Shown piece after piece: positions 23,388 through 33,565 of a stretch of 64,000 nucleotides of DNA. The translations under genes were made by a program, and so were the position numbers. This DNA comes from Viola odorata (lineage: Eukaryota > Streptophyta > Magnoliopsida > Malpighiales > Violaceae), in contig OY829542.1 in the NCBI GenBank assembly GCA_963691705.1, forward strand, positions 3,950,188-4,014,187, given 5' to 3'. Every line of letters starts with the position of its first letter. Within the stretch, counting starts at the first letter, position 1. The notes below the pieces were generated by a model. The model saw only the letters and a program-made list of their open reading frames with translations, ran no database searches and was not told where the DNA came from.

Positions 23388-23896
23388 GTGTGTGTTTGGC
23401 GTTAGGAGTTGGGTACCCAACCCAACTTTTCCCAACCCAAAACCACTTAGAAGGTGTTTGGTAACACCATTGTTGCCCAGCTTTCTACAAAACACTTTTA
23501 AAATTTTGCCTTGGCCCCCTCCTTTCCTCACTGGAGCATTTTACTCCAGCAGCCCAACGCACCCTCTCTCTCCTTTTTTTTTTCATTTTAATTTTATTTT
23601 TTTACTTGATATAATGAACAAAATAAATTAAAAACTACCACAATAAATTCTCCATCTCAAGACAAGTAATTCTAGATCCACTTTTTCTATTTTTATTAAT
23701 TTTTTTAAAATGAGTTTTATTCTCCAACTCTTTCATTTTTATAGTTTTACCAAACACCAAAAACAACTTTTCGTTTCCCACAGCACTTTTAAAAAATGTT
23801 TACCAAACAGCACACTACTTTGCACAAAAGTGTTTTTCCCACAGCACTTTTGCCCACAGCACGTTTCGGACCAGAACCGGAACGCCAAACAGGCCT
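23388..23896. mobile_element. Harbinger-like MITE, 509 bp, TSD TTA
   Basis: Inserted at a site seen empty near 22312 (AACTTAGTACAGG). TTA flanks it at 23385-23387 and 23897-23899. Its right end, read outward-in, is GCCTGTTTGGCGTTCCGG, the same 18 bases as the left end of the element at 47160. TTA/TAA target sites and GCCTGTTTGG ends fit PIF/Harbinger (Tourist) elements. No transposase. Confidence 0.78.
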
Positions 23897-24681
23897 TTAG
23901 TACAGGTGGGCCCAATTTGAGAAAGAAATTAAAACTGCATTTTCATTCATTTCCAGTATTCAAGTCCTAAAACTATACACATTTATCAAGTCAATACTAA
24001 AAATAAGAAGAGGACAGTAAGAAAGTTCCAAAAAATGCTATCAGAACCTGCAGTCTACACCACTTTCTATACTTCTTCTATTTGCCTTCTTTCTCCTTGC
24101 TTCTCCAAAACGACAATACTTCTCCAAACTGAAAACAAATTGACCAAATACAATAACAACATATGGTTAGTTGTATATATAAAAAAATTAACTTTTTCCT
24201 ATCTATAAAAGGTTAAATTGTATTTTTTGTCCTTCTACTTAGAGGAAATGGTCACACTCGATCCTCTATGTTGGTTCATACTAAATCTCTCTACTCTCAA
24301 TCTGAAGAAACTTTAAATAATAACACATCAACAAAAAGAACGTAGCCAAATTAAGAGTAGAGTAACTAAATTTGATTATCATGATAGCAAGTAACTAAAT
24401 TTGAGAAAAAATTATAACATCAAAATTAAATAAGTTTGTGGCCTAAATAACAATAGGTCTGATCTTGTGGTGGTTGTCTCTGATACTGATAATTGTTCTG
24501 AAAATTGGGTCGGGGTTTGAAATTTTGCATGTTGAAGGGAGGGGGGTGGTTCCCGTATGGATTTTGTTGATATTGTTGGCTAGGTCCCGACTGTTGAGAG
24601 TTGTTCCATCCGTAATTAGGTTGTTTCCATCCTTGGTTGTTGTTCTGGCCATATGGGGCATTGAATCCTCCCATGGCATTG

Positions 24682-24686
24682 ACAGG
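24682..24686. repeat. Target site duplication of solo LTR (left)
   Basis: ACAGG, repeated at 26200-26204 right after the LTR. Confidence 0.9.
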
Positions 24687-26199
24687 TGATTGCGTGTCGA
24701 ACACGTCAAATATAAGTGTATAATAGATATGGAAATGGGGGTAGAAATACAACTTATCACTGTCTACAAAGACTTGTAGATTGCGGTAAGAGGATCGGTC
24801 CACAGAGACCTCTAGGGAAATGTAGTTCCTGGTTGACTTCCTCGTCACTGGTTTTGGTTGGGTGAATCTGAAATTAAAGATGAAAACAAAGGAAATAAAA
24901 CAGTTCAAAGTGGTCTTGGTCAAAGGCTTGGCCAAGACAGGGGTCAAGATTATAAGATATCAAATAAAAGGGAATCCTTGGTAAGGGCGATGTGAGAGCT
25001 TCTGTCCTTATGATTCGATCATTGATTCAAGGGTATCTGTCTCTAAATTCATAGCACTGCTATAGAGTGGAGGTGCTCATGTTCACTCCTGCTTCCCTCC
25101 TCTTCAAACTATCTGGTGGGTACTCTCTTTCCTGATAATCCTAGCCAAGGGATACCTTGCTGGTTAAAAGTTTTATCCGTTTGACTACTGTCTTGAGTGG
25201 TTGTTCGCTTCATCAATAGTACAGGGGAAGACAGTACCTAGTCAAGTTGTTTCCCTATGGAAACCCTAGGTTGTCAATCTGGTCTTGGTCTAGATCGTTT
25301 ATTCCTTCTAGTCTGGCGCAAGACTAGTCACCTACTTTGCCTAGCCGACGGGTGCTCCATTTCCTTCTAGGCTGGTTGCAACTCTTCTCTACTAGGGTAC
25401 AAGAATGATCAGGTCTTGTCTCTAGTGAGTTAGCAGTTTAATAAACTCAAGGAATCAACGAATACGAATTATAGAGACTCTTAAGGGCGGTTTGATCTCA
25501 CGAATATATAAGGACGCAACTCCTCAACCCTTACCAAGAATAGATGTTTAGCTAGACGTACTCATAGATGGAAGAATGAAAATATTTAATTGCATAACAA
25601 AATTAAATTCGAGAATTCTACACTTGGAAAATTTCGGAGCAGGAAAGTAATTCAATGTCGAAAAAAGGGAAAAGAAGAGAGAGTTCGAGAGGCAAGACAA
25701 AATCCGGCTAAATATTAGCTAAAGCCTCCTTGTCCTTCTCTAACTCTAACTCTTCAAACAAATCTAAAAAGATAGTAATGTTTTCTATTTGGGAAATAAA
25801 TCGTAACAAAGAGGGAGATCCTAAATAGAATTCTTCAATAGATTGGCGTCAGATCCCTCTAAAGTGGCTGGATAGCTACGACTTGTCAGCTCGCAAGGCC
25901 CAGATGAAACGTGGCCCAAAAGGCTTGCTGACGTTGTCGCTCGAGATGGCCTATCGCGATGTGATTCTTGGCCAACCTTGCGGCCAAGACGAACCGGTAA
26001 TCGTTTCTTGCTGCGCGAAGGGGTCTTGGCCAAGATCTAGGCCAAGACGATCTGGTAATCAACTTCAGTGTTCCACCAAAATGCTCCGCTCCAGAACCAG
26101 AACTGTCAAAGCATGAGGAATAAAAGGGATATCAATAGATTTACTGCCCAAACAACATGTAAATGGACAGTAAAAATATGATTAAATGCAATGCAATCA
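24687..26199 (-). mobile_element. Solo LTR of the element A family
   Basis: 1513 bases, TG...CA, related along its length to the A LTRs read on the minus strand. ACAGG flanks both sides, and the host gag reads on across the site. This is the scar of LTR-LTR recombination that removed a full element. It carries TTGGCCAAGAC motifs near 24911-24945, 25962-25990 and 26023-26050. Confidence 0.92.
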
Positions 26200-27264
26200 A
26201 CAGGCATCTCCTCGGGGATGAATGGACAAGAGTGCGTGGGGTGATCTGATAGTTGACAAAATTGACAGGCCTTGACTTGGACTGGGTGTCCCGATGCCTT
26301 ATTCTGAAGCATACCCGTGATGGCCTCTAGATGGTTTTCCATGGCTGCTGAGAGGGCGTCCTGATTGCTGGTGGAATTGTTGAGAGGGGCGTTATTTTTG
26401 GACATAAGCTCGATGGTGTCTTTGGCGGCAGCGGGAGTGAGTCTAGTGATGGAACCGTTTGCAGCGGCGTTGAGCAAGGCCTTATCACGAGCCTTGAGTC
26501 CTTCACAGAAATATTGGATGAGGGCATGCTCGGAGAGGTTATGTGAAGGGCACAAGGCCTACATCTTCTTAAAGCACTCGTAGTACTGCTCGAGGTCTTC
26601 TGTGTCCTTTTGGAGAATAGACACTAGTTGTTTGCGAGTTACCATGGCGATAGACACCAGGTAATATTTATCCGTGAAGGCTTTGGACATTTCAGCCCAC
26701 GAATTGATAGATTGAGGACGCTAGTCGTAAAACCAATCGAGGGCATCATCCTTAAGGGACCACATGAAGGCGCGGAGTTTGGCATGCTCAATACTAACAT
26801 TGTGTGGCTTCATGGCGTCGCAAATGGAGTGCAATTGTTGGAGATGGCAGTGGGAGTTCTCCTTGGCCAGCCCTCGATAGAGGGGTGGATGGTGCATAAC
26901 TGCAGATTTGAGCGCCCAGTCATTCGGGACTGCTGGCCAGACGATACAGCTGGTCGGGGCCTCGGGGGCAGCATTGAATTCATCGATAGCCTGGATTACT
27001 GGTGGAACATTGTTCCCTTCAGGACCTAGATCTTCCATTTCAGGTCCGTCTGGGTGGACAGGTGGTATGTTGTCAAGGTCTCGATTATCGAGATTGTCTA
27101 GGGTGAAAAGGTTTCTGTCGAGGGCAGGACAATGGACGGGAGATCCTTGTGCTAGTCTTCGAAGTCCTCTTTCTGTCCTAGTGAGCTCGTAATCAAGGGG
27201 TAGTAGGTCTGGTGCAGATCTCCTAGTCATACAAACAAGAGAAAGAAATCAGTCTTGAAACAAT

Positions 27265-27281
27265 TCCTGACAACGACGCCA
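27265..27281 (-). other. Primer binding site of element F, decayed
   Basis: On the minus strand TGGCGTCGTTGTCAGGA, a mutated tRNA-Asp-type site, three bases from the LTR. Confidence 0.75.
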
Positions 27282-27284
27282 ATT

Positions 27285-28021
27285 TGATCGTCACTCAAAT
27301 ACAATTTATAATGCCTGAATATATGTGCACAATTGATATGTGTACAGTGGTAGTCAGGGTCGAACACAGGGATTGGGAGAGACTGATTCAAGGTCTTGAA
27401 TTAAAACACAGAAATGTAACAAACAAGAGGGGGTTTTAGTTGACTAATCAAGTTAGCCAAGAGAGATTTGGAGCTAACAATTCTAACTATGAAAGCAATA
27501 ATCGGAGCCTCGACAGTGAAACTTGAATCGGGGTCCCGAAAGGTAAAAGATGGCAAATCAATGATCAAGGTTAGAACAATAAAGCAGAGAGACAAGTAAA
27601 CATAATAAGTCAAATAGAGAGAAAGATCTTAGTAAAGGGTATTCTTGGGTTGCATTCGGGGGCTCGATCGTCATCGGCGCAAATATATTATATCCAAGTG
27701 ACATAGATGTGACATAGGGACCAGATTCCTCGGATATCCCCTACTTTCCTCTTAAGAGAAACTACACCCCGTTTCCACATATGAGGTAGTCTTGACAGCC
27801 CGCCATCCCTCCAGGCACGAATGCGGGTGGGCAATACTCAGGCTGCCCATGAAGATAAGAAAAGGCACATCTAGAGCTGAAGGTCCCTCAGTTTGTCAGG
27901 CTCGTGACCCCACTCTAATCAACTGCTCACCCTAGCTAGGCGAGACCATGGTATATTAGCAGAATCATTCCTTAAATCAATGAAATAAATGGGGAAAATC
28001 ATGCATAAAAATACGCTATCA
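27285..28021 (-). repeat. Element F 5' LTR, internally deleted
   Basis: Its ends match those of the E LTRs (TGATCG... and ...CGCTATCA on the + strand). It is 737 bases against about 1980 in E. The deletion lies near 27940, after a GTCAGGCTCGTGACCCC stretch. It is inserted in the gag region of the copia element. Confidence 0.83.
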
Positions 28022-28935
28022 CTTGTGTCATACAAGTCACTGGTACAGTCCCTTGCAGCAGGGAAGACAAGTTTGAAGAAGGAGGATGTGACGACTTTCC
28101 TAATAGATAATGAGAAGCTGTTAGGAGTGGAGAACAAGAATAGTAGTGACAGACTATTGATTTCTGAAGGGTCATCGAGTGGACGGGATCATCGTGGTAG
28201 AAATAAAGGAAAAGGTGCTTCTTCCAGCTATGGAAGAAACATATCCAATTCAAGACCAAGGCAAACTACAGTGAGAAAGAGAGCTACTATTGCCACCAGA
28301 AGGGTCACATCAGAGCATAATGTCAGAAGATGATGACTGATTTGAAAGAACTGCAGAAGGGTAAAGAAAAGATTGGTGATGCTGCAACTATTCAAGATGA
28401 TGATGTTGGATTGTTGGTAGTGCAGAAAAGTGAGGAACATGTAAGAGATTCCTTGATTTTAGATTCTGCGTGTTCTTTTCATATTTGTGCTAACAAAGAA
28501 TTGTTCAGTACATTTAGTGATTGTGATGATAAATCTGTAACATTGGCCAATAACGAAAAACTAGAGGTTGAAGGCATTGGCAATGTGAAGATCAAGATGC
28601 ATGATGGATTGGTGAGAACTCTCGGCAATGTGAGATATATGTCGAAGTTGAAAAGAAATTTCATCTCTCTTGGAAGATTGGATTCTCGCGGGTATAGATA
28701 CGCAGCGAGAGATAGATTGATGAGGGTAAGCAAAGGAGCAACTGTAATCATAAAGGGGGAGCTTGCTTCTAACAATGTTTACCGATTGATTGAAACCGCG
28801 GTTAATAGTAAAGTACAAGGTACTTACAAAAGATTGAATGACTGTGATGGTCAAGTAGAGTTACCTAGGAGAAGAGTTAGCTTTGCGGTGTTGACTGACG
28901 AGAAAACAAACTTGACTCCCACTCCGATTACATGA
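28022..28935 (+). pseudogene. Copia Gag tail and protease/pre-integrase remnant
   Basis: Gag end with a decayed zinc knuckle (YYCHQKGHIR near 28287, followed by an in-frame TAA). A protease follows, in frame from 28330, with active-site DSACSFHIC near 28465. Next is VTLANNEKLEVEGIGNVKIK, then SKLKRNFISLGRLDSRGYR, typical of the copia protease and GAG-pre-integrase region. From about 28825 the frame runs into a short tail ending at 28935, with the rest of pol deleted. Confidence 0.82.
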
Positions 28936-28974
28936 AGATTGGTAATTGTCTAAAATGAGCGTGAAGGGAAGATT

Positions 28975-29699
28975 TGTTGTGGGTCCTGTTCAATTTGGGC
29001 CCATATGTAATTATTTATTTTAGTTTAATTAGAAAAAGAAAAAGAAAAAAGAAAGAAAGTGCCGTGCTGGATTAGAATTGGTTTCCAAACCCAAATCTAA
29101 TGGGTCCACATATTTATATATATGGATGGTACCCAAATCTAATGGGTCCACATATTTATATATATGGATGGCACCCAAATCTAATGGGTCCACATATTTA
29201 TATATATGGATGGTGGCGCAGAGAAGAGGCAGAAGGCAAGAAGATTAGTTTGGTTGAACGGAACAAATAAAGGCGAACATCACAAGCTTTGATCGGACGG
29301 TGATTTGTGGGTCGATCTTGGTGAGATTATAAAGGGTTGTTTTTTACTTCGAGCTCTTCGAGGTGAACAGTGTTGATCGTTCATTAGGTTGGTATTATGT
29401 TTTTTTTTTCTCGGATTGATTGATTAGATTGTTTGATTGGTACTATTGGTAATAGAGATGTATGTCAAATAATTCTTAGAGTTAAGAAAGTAGTTTTTCG
29501 ATCATACACATTGATCATCATATAGTGAATTGTTACTGGCTTAGTTCTGTGATTTTTTACCTGTTGAGGTTTTCTACGTTAAAAATCTCTGCATTCTTTT
29601 CTTGATTGCTTTTGATTTATTTGATAATTAGGGGTTATTGATTTTTAAGATAAGATTATTAGCTGCCCAAATTGATTGTGGATTGGAATTAACCCAACA
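28975..29699 (+). repeat. Copia 3' LTR, complete
   Basis: 725 bases beginning TGTTGTGGG and ending TTAACCCAACA, with TGTTG/CAACA terminal inverted repeats. It holds three copies of a 40-base unit with TATTTATATATATGG. A copy truncated on its right side is at 18238-18883. Confidence 0.85.
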
Positions 29700-29873
29700 G
29701 AAAAAATAATAATCTTCTGGTGGCGTGGAGTCTTGCCTACCCACCATTTCAATGCGAAGAAAGTAAATTAGAATCTAGTTGCTAGATCTGTCAAACAGTT
29801 TTGCATCACTGCAATATTATAGCTAGTCACTCTGCTCCCATCTTCTAACTTTTAATTTCTAATTACAGTGGAA

Positions 29874-31938
29874 ATGGTGGCGGCTACTCTGTTGTTGTTC
29901 TGTTTTCCAAGCTGCTTATGTCTATACTTCCTCATACTTTTGATCAAGTTCTTCAACAAAGTATGGTTGAATCCGCTTCGCGTTCAGTCCCTGATGAACA
30001 AGCAGGGATTGAAAGGCCCGTCTTATAAGTTCGTCTATGGTAATACCAAAGAGATCCTCGCAATGAGAAATGACAGCAACAACAGTCCCATGGAGTTGTC
30101 TCATGATATTTTTCCAAGAATTCAGCCTCATGTTTATACATGGATCAAGATTTATGGTAAGAGAAACCTTTATTACGTTTTTTTTTAAATAAGCGGACGA
30201 ATCCTTCGGTTACCACATGTAAGTTGTATAATAATACAGAGGATTAATTACCTGTAATAATTGACGTCAACAAATCTCGTCTTCCCAATATTTTTGCTGT
30301 AGGTATGAATATTCTTTCCTGGGTTGGTCCAAAACCTGAAATTATAGTCACAGATCCTGATCTAGCTAAAGAGGTGTTGAGCAATAAAAATGGAGGATAC
30401 CAAAGACCAGAGACCGCAATTTTTTTGAAGAAACTATTGGGAGATGGGCTTGTAACCTCAGAAGGTGAGAAATGGTCTAAGATGCGAAAACTGGCCAACC
30501 ATGCTTTCTTTGCTGAAAGCTTGAAGGTAATTAAAACAGCAAGATTGATGAATTATGACATCAACCAGAAGAAAATGGTTTAGTAACATCTCTCTTCTTG
30601 TTCTTGTAGGGTATGATTCCAGCAATGATTGCAAGCGCAGAGATGGTGCTTGAGAGATGGAAACAGTACCAGAAAGTCAAGGAGATTGATATTTTCCGAG
30701 AATTCAAGTTTCTAACATCAGAAATCATTTCCAGGACAGCGTTTGGGAGCAGCTACATGGAAGGGCAGAACATTTTTGATATGCTGATGAAGATGGCCAA
30801 CATTGTAGAAAATAGTGATTACAGGAGTAAAATTCCTAGAATTGGGTATTTTTTCACTTTTACTTACCAACCTATTGGTTGAGCTGGTTGGGCGATTCAA
30901 CTAGACATACCTAGATAGAAAACATGGATCACTTTGTAATGATTTTTAAATTCGCTCTCTTACAGAAGATTTAATTGCTATAATTGGTCTGATTCGGTGG
31001 CTAATTGCAGGAAATTCGTAAAACTGGCTGACGATGTGGAATCAGACAAGCTGCAACAAGAGATTAGATATAGTATCACGAAGATGGTGAATAAAAGAGA
31101 GGAGGAAGCGGTACTGTTGGATGATCAAGAAGTGGATCGTTATGGAAACGATTTTCTTGGATTACTCCTAAAGGCATATAATGATGAAGATGAGGCCAAG
31201 AGAATATCTCTAGATGATGTGATTGATGAGTGCAAGACCTTTTATGTTGCTGGGCAGGAAACAGCCTTGAGTTCATTATGTTGGTCTGTACTTCTTCTGG
31301 CAATTCATCAAGATTGGCAGGACAAAGTCAGGAATGAGGTTCTTGAATTGTTGGGTCACCAAAATCCACAAGCTGACACCATCTCAAAACTAAAAATTGT
31401 GAGTAAAACCCAATTCACTCCAAATTAGACTCATCTGATCAAAACTAATCTTGTTTGCGTCGTCCAGGATAATTTTTTAACATTTTTTTTGCTTTTTCTT
31501 TTCGTTTAGATGAGCATGGTTATCCACGAGTCTCTGCGGCTGTACCCTCCTGTTGTTTTTACGGGTAGGAAAGCTACACGGCAAATCAAGTTGGGGAAAC
31601 TAACTGTTCCGGCGGATATGAGACTGTTTATTTCGATTTTAGCACTGCACCACAGCCCTGAATTATGGGGAGAGGATGTTCAGGAGTTCAAACCAGAGAG
31701 ATTCGCAGAAGGAGTGGCTAAGGCTACAGGCAGTAACATGGCTGCATTTATGCCATTTGGAATGGGACCAAGAAATTGTGTAGGCTTCAATTTCGCGCTG
31801 ACAGAAATGAAGATTGTGCTCTCCATGATCCTGCAGCGCTACAGGTTTACTCTCTCGCCAACCTATGTCCACTCTCCTATTAAGGTTCTCACGATTCGGC
31901 CACAACATGGACTTCAAGTCATCCTCCACCAATTGTAA
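29874..31938 (+). CDS. CYP749A: Cytochrome P450, CYP749A-type (P450-2)
   Basis: Haem monooxygenase, CYP72 clan, ER membrane by its N-terminal anchor. Exons: 29874-30156, 30303-30526, 30610-30845, 31011-31398 and 31510-31938, all GT-AG; 519 residues. I start at the ATG at 29874. Seen: I-helix AGQETA, ESLR, FKPERF and haem motif PFGMGPRNCVG. Exon phases match P450-1 and P450-3, showing tandem origin, but the sequence differs along its length, so this duplication is older. It lies 175 bases after a copia LTR and before a P450 exon-2 fragment and a WAK-like pseudogene. Appears intact. Confidence 0.93.
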
Positions 31939-32295
31939 GAGCAATTGTACAAAATTCTCACAACTCTAGGAAGTAGTTCTCGTTTGCTCTGGAAACGCTA
32001 GCTCATGCTTTACATTTTACTCGAGTAAACGGTGAAATCTACCACCAGTCAGTGACATCCACAGCTAATACAAGAAATGAACTACTCCCTAGGACTGAGT
32101 AAACTGCATCATTTACTACAAGTAATGTATAGAAAAGTGGACTTTTTACCCTAGGATGACTGTGTCATATTACCAGGGAAATTGTCCTGACGCACGCTCT
32201 TGTTGCTGTACTGTACACTCAACTAGTACTAATCAAATTAATAATTGAAGCATGTTAGAACACTGATGATATAAAAAACGATATGCTATTATTAG
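31939..32295. other. Intergenic, nothing recognised
   Basis: AT-rich spacer after P450-2. No ORF, repeat or RNA seen. Confidence 0.4.
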
Positions 32296-32390
32296 AATAA
32301 CTCTTAGGGGATGTGCTTCCACGCTCAGGAGGTGAGAAATGGTCTAAGATGCGAGAACTGGCCAACCATATTGCTTTCAACTGCTAGATA
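32296..32390 (+). pseudogene. P450 exon 2 fragment
   Basis: Bases from ACTCTTAGGGGATGTGCTTC to GCCAACCAT match the end of exon 2 of the cluster genes (LLGDGLVTSEGEKWSKMRKLANHAF), with substitutions and an insertion. No other exon is next to it. It is the trace of a further, lost cluster member. Confidence 0.75.
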
Positions 32391-32442
32391 CAAAGTTGAA
32401 AGCTAATCGATTCTTTCAGTTTCTCCTTAAAGGGTCATCAAA

Positions 32443-33225
32443 ATGATTGAAATCCTGGACCAACAAACAAGATCATGGGTTCTTATCATCACAACAATTT
32501 TAGTAGCCATTTCGGCTGCAACAAAACCAGCAAGGGCACACCACCACATAGGAAATCACTGCCAGTCCTCTTGCAGGAACAAAATTGTTCCTTACCCTTT
32601 CGGATTTTCTCAAGGATGTCCAATCCAGCTACAATGCAACAGCAGCAGTTTTAGGGACATCACAATCGGCGATTTCCAAGTCCTAAACATAACCCAGAGC
32701 AGAATCTTGATCAAATTCCCTGGAGAATGCAACCGACCCATTGAAAAGATCCAACCTTTATTCAAATCCAGCTACGCAATTTCTTCCCGGAACAACTAGC
32801 TCTTGCAGGATTGTCGAAAATCATTGGATGGTTGTGTTGTGCCGACGAGGTCAATGGAAGGATTAATCAATGGAAGCAACTGTGATGATGCTTCAAGAAG
32901 TGGAAATTTAAGCTGCTACGCAAAGGGTTTCATGCAGGGGAGCTCCCCCCCTGTTTTTGATACTATTAGCTATGGTGATATTAACTGGACAGAGTGCAAA
33001 TCTGTCTTCTCTTCTTTTGCGGTGTCTGCTGATATGTTTCTCTGCAATTTCAAAGACTTGAGCTTGAGTGGTGGATTGATGGCGGATGTAACCAGAGTGC
33101 TTGTGACAGAGATGCAAATTGTGTAGATGTTAGGCTCAGTGATCGTGGGAAAGGGTTCAGATGCAATTGTAATGATGGCTTCGACGGAGATGGGTTCCCC
33201 GCGGGTAATGGTTGCCGGGGAAGTG
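32443..33225 (+). pseudogene. Wall-associated receptor kinase-like (WAKL) ectodomain pseudogene
   Basis: The ATG at 32443 opens a signal-anchor-like hydrophobic segment, then a Cys-rich galacturonan-binding domain (CQSSCRNKIVPYPFGFSQGC) as in WAK-like receptors. A TAG at 32797 interrupts the frame, which continues (LLQDCRKSLDGCVVPT) to about 33050. There the frame shifts before LEWWIDGGC and an EGF-like Cys pattern (33070-33220). No kinase domain follows: P450-3 begins 340 bases later. In intact family members the ectodomain senses cell-wall pectin and a cytoplasmic kinase signals; this copy cannot. Confidence 0.83.
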
Positions 33226-33565
33226 AGTCAATTAGTTGAAATTTTTATATGCTGCTACACCCCTAACTATTCCGGATTTGCAAAAACACCCCCTAACAAT
33301 ATTTCATAGCATTGACCTCCGGGAACTATTTTTTTTGTTCTAAAAAAGGCCTCTCCTTCCAATTTTTCATTAGAAACCTTAACAGACTAAGTTGCTCACC
33401 AAAACCAAAACATGGCATTTATTAGTATATATGATTAAAAGAAGCAGCCAATGCGAATCTTTCATAAACAATAAACAACAAGAGTAAGATCCAAAAACAC
33501 CCCTCTCTACATGTAGCCACTCTTCTCATTGTCATCTTCTAAGTTGTAATTACAGTGAACTGAAA
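33226..33565. other. Intergenic, upstream of P450-3
   Basis: AT-rich. No clear gene or repeat. The last 100 bases probably hold the P450-3 promoter and leader. Confidence 0.4.

Larger units (their letters stand above)
24446..27227 (-). pseudogene. Gag fragment of an element E-family retrotransposon (element F)
   Basis: The minus strand gives a Gag starting MTRRSAPDLLPLDYELTRTE at 27227, like E. The N-terminal half runs to about 26721, where a stop (TAG, 26722) occurs. It continues with the EHAL and CCHC knuckle regions (26555-26205), is interrupted by a solo LTR (24687-26199), and resumes as VNAMGGFNAPYGQ down to QPPQDQT near 24446. Protease and pol are absent: the element is cut here and joined to P450-flank DNA. 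Confidence 0.85.
28022..29699 (+). mobile_element. Truncated Ty1/copia element, copy 2
   Basis: Gag tail, protease and pre-integrase region (28022-28935), then directly the 3' end and LTR (28975-29699, TGTTG...CAACA). Integrase, RT and RNase H are missing. The 5' side is cut by element F. The LTR ends 175 bases before P450-2, so it may supply part of that gene's upstream region. Confidence 0.85.
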
